Source of the DNA: Palaemon carinicauda
Taxonomy: Eukaryota > Arthropoda > Malacostraca > Decapoda > Palaemonidae
Direction of reading: 5' to 3'
DNA length: 64,000 nucleotides
Assembly: GCF_036898095.1 (NCBI RefSeq)
Contig: NC_090751.1
Location: 78,608,437 to 78,672,436, forward strand
This document shows positions 51,420 to 63,499 of this stretch, in pieces. The translations under genes were made by a program, and so were the position numbers. The first letter of the stretch is position 1. Each line of letters opens with the position of its first letter. The notes under the pieces are model-generated. The model saw nothing but the letters and a program-made list of their open reading frames with translations, was not told the DNA's origin and searched no databases.

Positions 51420-52432
51420 GTGCTTCATCACAGAAACCCGGAACCTGCAGCTCATGATTTTCTCTCCCTAGCGGTGAGAAAACATTTCGGGATTTCGAAA
51501 GACACTATTGACTTCCTAGAGGAATATAAGAGCAAATCTACTAGAAGGCAATATGAGTCATCATGGAGGAAATGGGTGGCCTTTGTCAAGGCGAAGAATC
51601 CGCAAAAGATCTCGACGGACTTCTGCTTATCTTTCTTCATCCACCTCCATGGTCAAGGATTAGCAGCCAATACAATATCAACGTGTAAGTCTGCTTTGAC
51701 AAGACCCATTTTATATGCCTTCTAGGTCAACCTCTCTAACGATATTTTTAATAAATTCCGAAAGCCTGTGCTAGGCTCAGACCATCAGCACCTCCAAAAC
51801 CCATTTCATGGTCTTTAGATAAAGTTCTTCATTTCGATTTGCTGTTGAACAATGAGGAGTGTGCTTTAAAGTATTTGACCCAAAAAGTTATTTTCCTGTT
51901 TGCACTCGCGTCGGGGGCCAGGGTTAGTGAAATTGTAGCCCTCTCGAGAGAGAAGGGTCGTGTTCAGTTCTTGGATGGGGGAGAACTGAACCTGTTTCCG
52001 GATCCTACGTTTCTCGCCAAGAACGAGTTACCCACCAACAGGTGCGGTCCCTGGAGAATCTGCCCTCTGAAAGAAGATGCATCTCTATGTCCAGTGGAAT
52101 GCCTAAAGGTCTATCTTCGTAGAACTTCAGACTTCAGGGGTGGTCAACTATTCAGGGGAGACACATCAGGCTTAAATTTATCACTGAAACAACTAAGGGC
52201 AAAAATCACCTATTTCATTCCTAGAGCGGATCCAGACAGTACACCCGCAGGTCACAATCCGAGGAAAGTTGCCTCATCCTTAAATTTCTTTAATTGGATG
52301 GATTTCGATCATCTTCGTTCATACACTGGCTGAAAGTCTTCCAGAGGGTTCTTTCGTCACTATGCGAAGCAAGTGGAGCAACTAAAGAGGTCTGTGGTAG
52401 CAGTGGGTAGTGTCGTTAGCCCTGCTGTTTAA
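51420..52432 (+). pseudogene. DIRS tyrosine recombinase
   Basis: The N-terminal SAM-like/core-binding half (51420-51725: STRRQYESSWRKWVAFVK; FFIHLHGQGLAANTIST) ends at a TAG at 51723. A frameshift near 51765 leads to the catalytic half (51839-52333). Catalytic landmarks are Arg in ALASGARVSEIVAL, His-x-x-Arg in GHNPRKVAS, and, beyond a TGA at 52331, the presumed nucleophile Tyr in FFRHYAKQ. The ORF closes at TAA 52430-52432. The recombinase would insert the circular DNA copy. R, HxxR and Y are all present, so only stops and the shift disable it. Confidence 0.88.
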
Positions 52433-52742
52433 CTCTGTGAGGAACAGTGGATTTAATTGGGTCGATTAATTCCGGGGTGAGTGTGTAGTTACGAACTGTT
52501 CTACAAACTAAGTGTTAGGGCACTGGGTTGCCCACATTGACTGCTCCACATTCAAAGGTGAACCTAGCATAAGTTCAGACATGTGTGCCGAGCGTTTCCA
52601 ACGCTAATGTAACTGATTAGTAATACAAACTTTTATGATTTTGATACCTCGGTATGTTAAAAGTGGCGCTAATGTTTTTCTGTCAGATAAACAAGTTTTC
52701 TGTTTACTATCATGCTTATGCTTATTTATTGCTTATCCTTCT

Positions 52743-52744
<2 letters not shown>

Positions 52745-52822
<78 letters not shown>
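52745..52822. repeat. (TA)n microsatellite in the DIRS 3' region
   Basis: About 39 TA units. Confidence 0.98.
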
Positions 52823-52824
<2 letters not shown>

Positions 52825-53447
52825 GGTTGTTTAACCTGTTTTATTTATTGTTTGTCGATAAACTAGTTCTTGTGAACCTTGCGTCTCCTTCACCTGTGTC
52901 AATTTATTTGAAATAATTTAGCATTACGCTTGTATGTATATTTATCTGGGATAATTCTAATAGATTGTTACTTTATGCAAGCATTCTTTGCACTGGTTTA
53001 TGCTTTCCCTTGGCGGGAGGACTCCACGCCCTAAGGGGACGGTGGCGGATATGCAAGTTTTCCTAATACTCGGATATAAACCTTTGTCCAATCTAGTATT
53101 GAACGGGGAACTGGTCGATATTTCATATTGACTCAGTGGTTCTTTACAAACTATGCTTTACATGATATAGGGTGAGACCACTATATTGGCTTGTCTGTTA
53201 TGCATACATAGGTATATGTACTCTTCGAGACTTTTCCAGAGTCTAGTATGACTCTTCCCTGTAGGGGGCAGGAAGCACTAACATGGTCTATTGTTAGTTG
53301 AAAAGATGTATAACGGTAACATCTTAGGTCTCTAGGTCTAGTTGGCCGGGAAATACCTTTGGGGAGAACGGCATGTTTTGAGAATCCACAGATACAGTAA
53401 TGCTCTGGTATACTTCCATCAGGACGACATGGCTTGAGCCCAAAAAA

Positions 53448-53952
53448 CGGATTTTGAGTGAAGCAAAAAATCTATTTTTGGGTGAGATGGCCATGTCATC
53501 CTGATGGACCCGCCCTTCCCTTTTTACTAAAGGGCTGTAGGTCCCCTCCCTACATACAGTATTTGTAGCACGTCGTGTATTGCTACAAGGAATACAGATG
53601 GCGCCGTGAGCGGCGCAATGCACGCTTACGAAATGAGAGAGGAGAGATTCCTTGCGAGCGGCTCTCCTTTCTTTCTCGTTTTCGTTTTCTTGCCAATTGA
53701 CCCCTTCGAAGTGTTAACTGTTCGGGGAGCAGATTGCTATGTGGCGTGTCAAGAATATGTCCTCTGATATTTCGCTATATCCCTGGTTCTTTTATTAGGG
53801 ATATTCACTCCAGGAGTTAGAATTCCGGATACCTTAAGGTAAATTCTCTGGGAATATTGCTGTAGTTATATATACCCAAGGAAGCTACCCTTTAGGAACT
53901 TTACATCAGGACGACATGGCCATCTCACCAAAAAATAGATTTTTCGCTTCGC
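53448..53952 (+). repeat. DIRS right terminal segment with its own inverted ends
   Basis: Begins cggattttgagtgaagc and ends gcttcgctcaaaatctg, with inverted ends of about 55 bp. The interior (53575-53930) is the right inverted terminal repeat. The counterpart in the diverged copy is 43872-44321. Confidence 0.8.
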
Positions 53953-55700
53953 TCAAAATCTGTTTTTAGGTTAGATCCTTGAGGGAACAATCCTCTTTGT
54001 TCACAGGTGAGGCATAATATATGACATTGTCCAAAGACCATGAGATGGGCTTTAGTGGTGCTGCAGGCCTAAGTCTGCATATGTTTTCGGAATCTTATTA
54101 AAAATTTCATTCGTCAGATCCATTTAAATGGCATATAGAAGAGGTCTAGTCGGGGTTGACTTGCACATGGTATGGAAAAAATTTTACTTGAATCATGCAA
54201 TGATATACAAATTAATGGTGACAGGGTAATAGAAAATTTATAACTGAGGAAAATAAAATTTAATCCCTTTCCTTGAGAGAATCTTTGTCCTTTGTGCACT
54301 GTAACCCATCCAAACCGTGCTATATTTTTGGAGAGATGACCTTACGCCAGACACCACTCCAGCACAACATGGTCACCACTGAATTTTTCCATAACCTGAC
54401 AATTACAATGAAATATCTATAATAAAGGTCATGGCCATCTAGCCTTAAATGTTTTCACTTAAATGTAAATATATAAAATGTAATAAATTAGATAGCAAAG
54501 ACCATAATATTCTTAGTATTTAGAAAAGTTTTAGGCTAGCCTGATACAAATTTAAAGTTATTTACTAGGTTAAGTGCCGAACTTAAAATTTAGTATAAGT
54601 TTTTTCCACTGCTTAGTCTACTTAGCCAAGCTCAATAGCCCAGTCTAAAGTTTTTAGAAGTTTTTTAACGTTAATATATGAAAGAACTGAGTAACTCATT
54701 AGCTTAAATTGTGATACTTGAACCTCGGCAAGTTTTACCAAAGTTAACGAGATAATAACAGTGTAATGACAATCATCAAGTTCCTTCTAAATATCACGAA
54801 CTATTAGGTAATATTTTATAGGATGTGCAAGTTAGGTTAATGAACCGACTAAGTCCATATATAAGCAATTTGAAAGTCGACTGAAACACGTGTAAATGTG
54901 ACTCGATTCCTACCTCCAAACTGCTAAAATCCCGTCTCCTTTCTCTCCCCAAATCCTTCGGTAGTTTTGTTGAATTTTGCCTTCATCATCAATGGCAGCT
55001 GTCCTCGGCAAACTTCTTAATAGTAAATCTTCATATTAATTATACCATTAATCTCTGTGATCAATGGAGACTATATGCAGATCGGCTGATACACGAAACA
55101 CATGTAAGATGGTTCAACTACAGGTCCTGTCGTTCTGGTCTTCAAGTCATAACTGTTCTTCTGCGTTTTGGCAGTTATATCGTCACCTCTTCTTCAAGAC
55201 ATTATATGGTCGCCTCTGCTAAACTTGTTTGTTCGTTTATAGCTTCGGGTTTGAAAAGGTTAGTCAAGAAAACATTTACCATGAATCAGCCAAATTAACT
55301 TTATGAACATGAACTTTAGCCACAATAAAGTAATAATAGTAAATATGAATATCTAATCACTACTTGGTGATTACGATTCATGAGAAGTAGAAGGAACTCA
55401 AAAAACAAACTCCTAAACCACATGCTTAACAAGAAACAAAATATTTTAAAAGGTATCCGGGAGTTTATGTAAATTAAAGAGAAATAACATACTGTCAAGG
55501 AGACAATAAATGTGAAATATATCTTTGATATATTTTGTATACTCCCAGCAAAAATTTGATTAAAGTTTACTAAGTTTAATCAAAGAAAACATTTGTTCAC
55601 CTTTTACTCACTCCAAGCAACAATTTCATTACACACTCTTTATAGCGTATGTGTATCTTACCCCAAAGAATATTGTAATATACATAACCAGATAAGCCTA
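53953..55700. other. Unassigned AT-rich region
   Basis: No gene is recognised. It should contain the 3' flank, and perhaps LTR remains, of the second Pao element, but I could not pair any LTR with sequence at 60129-60357. Confidence 0.4.
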
Positions 55701-57053
55701 TTATACTAGGCCGTCTTGAACCAAGAATTCTGTGTTTCTCATAGATTCAAGTGCAGCGGCCCGTTTACTTCTCTCTCTGACTTTTAATAGATCAATAGGT
55801 AATTCAGTTTCAACTTCAACAACAGTATGAAATCCTTCTTTGGGAAGAAGCAAAATTAGTGAATCTGTTGTCCTGTACACAATTTCACGAGACTTACCCT
55901 TAAGCATACGAGCTGCTTTTACTTCCCCTAGGTGATTTACTTCTGCCTTCTTTACTATACCAAGTGGATAAGTACTTGGTTTGCTTGCGTCCTCTTTTAA
56001 CAGAACAATATCTCCAACAGCCAAGGTTTTATGATTGACAGGTCTGTAACGATCCCTTTTATCTACTGCTTGATTAATGGGAGTTACAAAAAAATCTGAA
56101 TGATATGCCTCAACTAGTCTGTTTCTAGCTTGTCTAAGCTTATAGTAATTATCCTTAACATCATCAATAGCACTACTACCAGGCACCCAATTGGTGTCAT
56201 ATGAAGAAGAATTCTGCAACTCGGGAATAATGTTCACTGATACCAGATCAGAGCCTTTAAGTAAACACTCAGGAGTTATTGGGTTTTCTACAATATCAAT
56301 ACAAGCTTCTCTCAGACTATCCTTAAAAGCAATTGGTCTTTTGTTAATAAGATGGACAGTTTGACAAATAAGGAAGTAAAAATCTTGATAATCAAGCACA
56401 GTGTTCCTAATAGAATTAAAAATTAGCTTTTTCACCATTTTTACACAGCTTTCAACTAGCGAACCCAAAGAACTATTACCTTTGGCATAATGCTCGAACT
56501 TCAGGGGCTTAATGTCATTTTCTTCAAAGAAGGCATGGGTTTCAAAATCGTAGAGAAAGGTTCCAATGATTCTACTACCAGCAGTTAGCTGGGATCCCAA
56601 ATCAGATATGCAAAATTCCGGGATGCCAAACTCATATATGTGTAGTTGGAAGGCCTTGAAAAAGGCTCGAGTATCAGCAGATAAACATATCTTAAAGTTG
56701 ATGGCTCGACTCCACAAACATGTCACGCTTAATAACCAAATCTTCTCCCTTTCACCATTCCATATTACTCTATAAGGACCGATGTAATCTATGAAAATAT
56801 ACCTGTATGGAATAGGTGGTGGATTGTTCCGAAAACCCCTATAGGCACTCTGATTTGCTTTGATTGGTCTCTCATTAAGCCTTCTACAAGTTATACATTC
56901 TCTAAGTACCTTCTTTACTGTGGAATAAAAGTGGTTTATCCAAAATTGCTTACGCAACTGAACCAAGATCGAATGCACACCAGCGTGTCCTAGACTAACA
57001 TGCATATCACGAATAAGCAATTTAGTTAGTATACTATGCTCAGGTAACAGCAC
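55701..57053 (-). CDS. Integrase of a second BEL/Pao family, uninterrupted frame
   Basis: The frame is 450 residues. The N-terminal H2C2 zinc module is intact (HVSLGHAGVH ... CITCRRLNERP, residues about 18-61). The catalytic core has Asp in IFIDYIGPYR (about residue 88), Asp in CISDLGSQL (about 155) and Glu in GSLVESCVKMVKKLI (about 206), so the DDE triad is complete. The DUF5641-like C-terminal domain follows (KTLAVGDIVLLKEDASKPSTYPLGIV, residues about 344-370), then a Lys/Arg-rich stretch and the end. The N-terminal Met is simply the first in frame; the real product would be cleaved from a polyprotein. The sequence is clearly different from the 16-39 kb Pao family. Since the upstream RT is deleted, the element could not copy itself. 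Confidence 0.85.
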   Translation of the reverse strand: MLLPEHSILTKLLIRDMHVSLGHAGVHSILVQLRKQFWINHFYSTVKKVLRECITCRRLNERPIKANQSAYRGFRNNPPPIPYRYIFIDYIGPYRVIWNGEREKIWLLSVTCLWSRAINFKICLSADTRAFFKAFQLHIYEFGIPEFCISDLGSQLTAGSRIIGTFLYDFETHAFFEENDIKPLKFEHYAKGNSSLGSLVESCVKMVKKLIFNSIRNTVLDYQDFYFLICQTVHLINKRPIAFKDSLREACIDIVENPITPECLLKGSDLVSVNIIPELQNSSSYDTNWVPGSSAIDDVKDNYYKLRQARNRLVEAYHSDFFVTPINQAVDKRDRYRPVNHKTLAVGDIVLLKEDASKPSTYPLGIVKKAEVNHLGEVKAARMLKGKSREIVYRTTDSLILLLPKEGFHTVVEVETELPIDLLKVRERSKRAAALESMRNTEFLVQDGLV

Positions 57054-57276
57054 AGGAAAGAAAATCTGTTCGTTTCTTCCGAATTCACTCTGGATTATTA
57101 GCAGTGTCTTTGCTCTGGAAAATATTCATTTGAGTTACCAAATTGGGAATGTTTCTTTTTAATGTATGACTTTTTTTGAAGAATTCACATACTTCTGGGA
57201 AGTTATTTTCCTGTTCTATACCTGTTATCTGCCGACATGCTAAAGCATAAAGATTTTTCTCCTTGACACAATTTCC

Positions 57277-57942
57277 CTAATGAACGTCGATTCCTTTATT
57301 TGTTAGTTTTTCTCTGATGTTCTTGATGAATTTCAACACCATACTATAAACAGTTTCTCGCTTATGGAAACTGGAAAACTTAGTCAGGGGTATCAAGTGT
57401 TCAATGCTATTAATGTCCTTCTTGTTAATTTCTTTACTTTCAGAATCTGTTGAGACAGTGATTAAGGAAGTATCTTCCCTTTCAGGGCCGGGTACTTCAT
57501 CTCTCTTTTCAAGGGAGTTTGGCACCTTGAAACTAAACTGAACCTCATCTTTCTGAGGTTTCTTAAGAAACTCGGGTCCACTATGATACACATTCATCTG
57601 AAGTCTCCTGTATGAAACACATCTACTAATATAATCTGCAGGATTATCATATGCATTCACAAATGAAAATGTTATTGGGAAAACTTGGCACAAGTCACCT
57701 ATAGCTTTCAACCTATTTTGAATGACACTCCTTTCTTCTGCAATTTATCATACTTATATGTATAAGAGTAAAGCCAATTAAGAGCAACCATACTGTCTTA
57801 ATATATCGCCATGCTAATAATTTTGATTGGAGTAACGACTGATTGACCCGCAAGTTCTTGAAATAAACTGATTACAGTGTCTATGGCTAGTCCCAAAGCT
57901 TGAAATTCAATTACTGGAATGGTTTCCTTCTCTAACTGTTTG
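57277..57942 (-). pseudogene. Second Pao family: RNase H remainder and linker
   Basis: On the minus strand, 57942-57712 encodes an RNase H-like end (PVIEFQALGLAIDTVISLFQ, with the Glu; DSMVALNWLYSY, with an Asp) with one in-frame stop (AIY then TAA). A frameshift leads into 57711-57277 (FVNAYDNPADYISRCVS, the NPAD..SR motif found just after RNase H in Pao elements). The first RNase H Asp and the whole RT are absent. Confidence 0.75.
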
Positions 57943-58883
57943 TTAACGACCCTGCTCTTTGCTGTCAAAAAACTTGTATTTCCATTGTAGATATTTACAA
58001 TATACAGACTGCTTTAGCTTACCCTTTTTGTTAAAAATAGCATAGGATGAATTAGTGTTGGCTTCTTGAACTTTGATACTCGCCAGTGATCTGTTGGAAA
58101 TCAAGTCAACATCGTTATCTCGAAGTTCAGACTGAGAGACTGCCAAAAAGCTATGTCTATCGAGGAATTGTAATTGTCTATTAGTCTGGGCAGCTTCCCC
58201 TACCATACAAAGTGTGTTTCCTTGAGTGCTAACCGCAGTATGTGAACTATTTCCAATAATAATGTTGGATAAATAATTATCAAAGTTTTTCATCATTCTG
58301 TTAATATTACCTGTGAGCATGACACCAACTTTAGTGTCAAGATACACATAGGGATTGCTTAGTCCAAACTTGTGTGTAGTTAGCGACAGCAAAAAGTCAG
58401 CATCATTTCCCAAGATAAGACCAATGTTACCAATAGTGTCCACACTGCCACTAAGAAACATCTGCTAAAATGTAATGTCTATCTTGAAATTCTTTAACAA
58501 TGATATTTTAGCCCTCCAGTTTCAACTCTATATCAATACTGGGTACAACAACTGCTTCGATGGAATGCCATTCCCTACCTAACTTGAGAGGTACATTAAC
58601 AATATCAGTTACAAGGTCCCTAGTAGAATTAAAATAATGAATAGTCATATAGACGTTTTTTTGCTAGGACAGGGAACTTCCTTTTGTTTACATACTTATC
58701 ACAAATAAAATCTCTCTGGCTACCACAATCTCGTAAAAATCGCACAACATTATCTTCTTCAGCCACAGAACATGTAAAAGTTGGTAAAATTGCAGCACCA
58801 CTAGTAACATTTTGATGAATTTCAGCTAATATGAGGCTATTTAAAGTATGCTTCGGTTCATGCTTTTTCCCACTAGTATGCAT
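57943..58883 (-). pseudogene. Second Pao family: protease region, RT deleted
   Basis: 58883-58629 carries an aspartic-protease-like (DUF1758) box, FLRDCGSQRDFICDKY, in which the usual Asp-Ser/Thr-Gly is RDCGSQ. 58461-57943 continues the protease-to-RT linker (IGLILGNDADFLLSL; KVGVMLTGNI). After WKYKFFDSKEQG the sequence passes within a few codons into RNase H, where roughly 250-300 RT residues should be. I infer an internal deletion at about 57950. Confidence 0.75.
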
Positions 58884-58899
58884 GGAGGTTTCAGTGGAT

Positions 58900-60128
58900 T
58901 CAGTATTACTAGAATCAGAAGCTTTAGTACTGGAACTATTAAGCCTCTCCTTAGCAACACACAGGTATGTAAAATGCCATCCACTGCAATTTCTATATCT
59001 TTACGTAAACTTAAATTTACACTGACGAGTCACATGATTATGATAGCCACACCTAACACAAGCATTCAGCTCTTTAAGTTTCTCTACTTTCATTCTAGGA
59101 TTCACTAAAACTGGGCAATTTACGAGAAAATGTGCGGTATCTTGCTTACCATCCTTTGTACATAGGATACATGACTAATATTTAGGGCTAACACTAACTT
59201 TGGTAGCGAGAGTTGTGCTCGATTCTATATTCTTAGTCCTAGTTTTCTCTTTTTGCTCAAATTTTCTTTCATTCGTTCTGTTATGCCTCTCAACAGCCTC
59301 AAATATGTTACTTTATATTTCACTTAATGAGGGTTTGCTTTCATTTGTTATCTGAATTAGTGAAGATTGGAAGCGATCATTAATACAATGCCATATGAAG
59401 TACTGGCGAACATCGTCAACTTTGACGTCAAGCTTTATAAATGCATTCTTAATAGTTTTCATCGAGGCTGCAAAGGCATATGGATCACCTGATAAAGTTA
59501 ACTTCAATTCTACAAGTATCTTAATTGCATCATATTTTTGTGTTAATGGAGTTGCAAATGCTTGCAATAATAATTTCTTTGCCTCTGCATATGACTGGTT
59601 ATCAATATCAAGAGAATCCATAAGTGCCTTTGGAGACTTTGACAACTGATTTCGTAGATACATAAACTTTAAGTGATTTGACCAATTTTGTTTGTCAGTC
59701 AATTTTTCAAATTCATAAAAGAACTTCACTAAACACTGACCCTTGGTGTTGTCATATTCAGGTAAAGGAACTTGAGGCCTCCTTAACTCATTCTTAAGGT
59801 TAACTACAGGGGTAGGTGTGGTTACAGTTTCTAAAATAGAAGCCTGTTGCGTTTGTAAACTTAAAAAAGCCGACATTATCTTTTTCTGGTAGTCTTCATC
59901 TGTGTTAATCTTTTGTTCAATGGAGCTTTCGTCTTCCTTATCTATGACATAGTTCAATATTCCCTGGTCTAACCCTAACAGTTCTTTTTCTAACTGTTCA
60001 AGTCTGTGAATATAAAAAAGTCTATCTTGTTCAAACAATCCTTTGAGATTCGATTGAACTGTATTATATATCTTTGTTAGTCTTTGCCGAGCGTAAGAAC
60101 GCCGCTTCTTCAATATATCCTCAGACAT
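58900..60128 (-). pseudogene. Second Pao family: gag with zinc knuckles
   Basis: The ATG is at 60126-60128. The 271-residue frame to 59313 is DUF1759-type capsid: an N-terminal Arg/Lys-rich coil (KKRRSYARQRLTKIYNTV), LPEYDNTKGQCLVKFFYEFE, and FMYLRNQLSKSPKALMDSL. After a stop near 59313, nucleocapsid motifs follow: CVRCGYHNHVTRQC (CX2CX4HX4C, about 59070-59025) and a second knuckle lacking its first Cys (NCSGWHFTYLC). An additional TAA occurs between the knuckles. The function would be RNA packaging. Relation to the first Pao family is only at domain level. Confidence 0.85.
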
Positions 60129-60357
60129 GTTAATAATTCTATAAAGTTAATCTAATACCAAACCTGATAAACACAAATCAAAGTTTCTAGCAATTACGAA
60201 TATTTATCCGTGTTACAAAAGACATATATTCACTTCAATAAAAATATTCAAATACCGAGCACAAATTTGATGCTTTCACTACATATACCAGTAAGCCTAT
60301 ATCAAATATGAATAACAAAGAAACCGAGGACAGCCCCACCCACAATAAAAGGCTTAT
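60129..60357. other. 5' leader of the second Pao element and junction
   Basis: About 230 bp between the gag start and the fourth copy of the first Pao family. No tRNA-complementary PBS or LTR is identified. The junction near 60352-60358 (cttatcacatgtgacg) shares cttatca-like microhomology with the Pao sequence ttatcagatgtgacg. Confidence 0.4.
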
Positions 60358-61029
60358 CACATGTGACGAAAGAAGGAGCACCGTGGGTAGCACAAAAACG
60401 ACGTAAGGCTAAGACAAATTCCTCCGCTTCCAGGGAGGGGCAGAAATCGAGGTACACAGCCCTGCTGGCCATGCAAGTCACGATCAGTATGTAGCCTGGC
60501 CGCGTTTCAGTCTGTATGGCTGCTGTGTGGTCCACTCCGACTGCTGTAAAGGGCTTCGTTTGGTTGATCCTTCCCTTCAGTAAGAGGGTGGTGGTGACTG
60601 TCTCAACAGGGGCTGGAAGGCTAGCACGCATTTTGGACACTGCCGCACGGTTTGCCTCGCAATGGAACGTAGGCCCGGCGACCAGCTTTTTTGTCGAAAG
60701 ATACCCATTAATGTATTCACACCACAATGTAAATGCAAATTATGCAAATATCTTAGATAGGCCTTAACTAAGTGCCCTTTGGCTGGCAAAAGAATCAAAT
60801 GTTTCATTTCCTCTACTTGGGACACTCGTCCCCTAGTGCAAATTAACTTATTATCTAACACTAGATTTAATTCTCTGACAAAATTAGTAACTTCACGAGG
60901 GGGTCTGACTCCACCCTCCAAGTAAGCATAAACTGTAGGCAAATAATGTTTTTTCTCTAATTGGACAACAATACTGAACGGATGCCGTTTTAATTTGGCA
61001 AATTTTAGGATTATCCTAGTAACTCTCAA
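60358..61029 (-). pseudogene. Pao copy D integrase, N-terminal half
   Basis: Zinc module 61029-60577 (HLHCGVN...VRQCPKCVLAF); core start 60727-60358 in another frame (VGVDHTAAI), ending just before the second catalytic Asp, where homology stops. The frameshift between module and core is the same as in the array units. Confidence 0.85.
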
Positions 61030-61035
61030 TAAGAA

Positions 61036-63384
61036 TCAGAACTCTATTTCCCTCAGTAGAATTTCCCATATCTCTCCTGGTGGAACAGGTCTTATTTCCT
61101 CCCTCATTTCTTGTACCGCCACCACTACGGTTTTTTCATTGGTTGGATCGTCCTCCTTGTAAGGAATAGGCTCTCCCGTGGTCCTTAGGAACTCTGGACC
61201 ATTCCGCCAAAGAGTGTTTCGTAGCAATTGTTGCGTTGTTGCTCCTCTAGACAGGACATCAGCAGGATTCTGTATGCTTGGGACATGGCTTAGGCTGAAA
61301 CGGCAAACCTGATGAAAAAAAACAATCTCCGCCACTCTGTTAGATATGAACACATTTTTGTTGTCCTTGGCATCCGGAGATGCTACCCATGCCAACGTGA
61401 CCTTACTGTCGGTTCACATGACTATCTCTCGTGGCTCTATCAGCCCTTTGAGTGTCCTGCCTAATCTACAGCCTAACAACAATGCTAATAGTTCTAGCTT
61501 GGGAATTGTCAACTTGTTCATCCCCTTTGGAGTGATCCTCATTTTACTAGTGAGTAGGCTTACTTGATTGCAATTGTCGCTAGTATATGCTACTGCGCCG
61601 TATACCTTACTGCTGGCATCGGTGAATAAATGTAGCTCTAAACCTTTCTTGCCTACTGCTCTTGGAAATATGATGTTGCTTACCGCTTTCAATTCACACA
61701 ACAACTCACTTGCTTCTCTAGCTTTCTCTCTCTTTAACACATCATCCCAACCTACGTTATCCTCCCGTAGTAGTTGGAGGAAAAGCTTTCCTCGAACAAA
61801 TAATGGGCTTATCAAGCCTAGAGGATCATAAATGGAGACCAACATGGAAAGTACCTTATACTTCGTAGGTAACCATCCCTCCCCTAATTCACTGATTCTC
61901 TTACTCTCTTTCACACACAATTGGTCGAAGTCTCGGGCCCATCGTAGACCAATAACGTTCACATTCACCGGCTCACTCAACTGCTTCTCGCTATCGAAGC
62001 CTAGGTTATTGGACGCCCACCCTTCTAAAGGCATACCAGCCCCTTTTAAGATCTTGTTGACAGATTCATGCTCCTGCCTCATGCTCTCTACAACCTCGAA
62101 AGTACCAAGAAAATTATATACGTAAATGGACTTCGCCAAATCTGGCCTACCTTCCCTTTCGAAATGACAATTTAAAACTTGTTGCAACAAAAAGAAAAAA
62201 CAGACTTGCCGTGATGCCGAACACCACGACTCTAAAGGCGAAGGTGAGCGCTCGACCTGCTACCTCGCGCCACAGAAATCGTGTGTATTTGGTGTCACGG
62301 GGATCTAACAAGACACGGTGGAAGGCCTTGCTGATGTCGGCTATCATGCCATATTCGTTCAATATGAACCTTATAAGCAAATGATATGCTAATTCTACTA
62401 GATTGGGGCGGGGTCAGAGGAATTCATTCAACGATTTATGACCCTTAGATTTTGCTGAGGCATTAAACACGATTCTGAGGGGGGTCGTGCGGCTATCTTT
62501 CTTAATTCCAAAATGTGGCATGTAATACCCTTCAATCTTGGGTTCCTTTACTTCTGATATAAAGCCTGCTTCTAGATACTTATTTATCACTCCTTGATAC
62601 TGATCAAAATATTCCCTGTCCTTCCTGAACTTAGTTTGCAACAATTCTAACTGCGCTACAGCGTTTCGATAGTTCGTATCTGGCCTAGCATCCGACCCGA
62701 ATGGTAGGCTAACCTGATATCCCTCAGGCTTCTTTACGACACTTTGCGACACCTTTCGCATGGCTTTCGCTTCGCGAACAGTATATTGCTCTGATGGGGC
62801 GATGCCATCACGGTCCAAATGCCACCATTCATCTACGTCAAACTGGTTTGGTTCACTCGCAATTCTACAGACACTGAGCGTTTTCACATGTTCGATCTTT
62901 TTTCCTTCCAATAGCCACTGCGGCACTTTCCCATATGGCGACATACCATTATGGGTCAGGAAAAGACTTATCCCATCAACTTTCTCGATGCCTACGATGA
63001 AGTAGCTAAAATAATCGGCCCCTACTAAAATGTGGACTTTTTCAACTCATCGGACTTATTCTCTGGATTGGCCAACGTGACTCCCTTACTCAACAGATGC
63101 TGTCTAACTTGCACATAACCAGAGTTATGTATTGGGACGTCAATGTTCTCGTGTGCTACCAGCTTCATTCGTACTATTCTTCTTCCTATCTCTACCCCAC
63201 AACTTACTACTTCATATTGTCCGCTTATTTCTGCGGAGCCAAACTTAGCTATGCTCAACGCAACACTTCCTACCACCGGTAGGCCTAATTCCCTCACGGT
63301 TTTCGCGGATATGAAGCTTTTTTGGCTTCCCGTATCAATAAATAAGCGGACTCGCTTACTACCTTGCTTATGATTGATTTAAGC
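61036..63384 (-). pseudogene. Pao copy D protease–RT–RNase H
   Basis: The protease (upstream of 63297, box RLFIDTGSQKSF) is in frame. RT: 62944-62414 (IVFNASAKSK), 62380-62147 (ADISKAFHRVLLDP, then the shared frameshift) and 62190-61414 with SIYVYNFLGTF in place of YVDD. RNase H: FTDASSK and PKLELL. A TGA replaces Trp in IVM-WTDSK (near 61411) before 61395-61036. Two extra bases near 61044 keep the RNase H frame aligned with the integrase frame except for a TGA, whereas A, B and C share a 2-base loss there. Confidence 0.85.
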
Positions 63385-63499
63385 CATAGCCGTTGGCAAG
63401 ATTGTACATGGGAGGTCTACGTTGGACATCTGTGCAATCTTTGCACTTTTGCACTGTTTGGATTCCACTTTATCTTTAGATGGACGGGGGACAGTTTCG

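Larger units (their letters stand above)
45190..53952 (+). mobile_element. DIRS-like tyrosine-recombinase retrotransposon
   Basis: Inverted terminal repeats (left about 45192-45540, right about 53575-53930) enclose a 2-kb leader, a gag-like ORF, RT–RNase H and a tyrosine recombinase in the plus orientation. There are no LTRs and no DDE integrase. This gene order, with inverted termini, defines the DIRS order of YR retrotransposons, which integrate through a circular intermediate without target duplication. All ORFs contain stops or shifts, so this copy is inactive. Confidence 0.88.
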
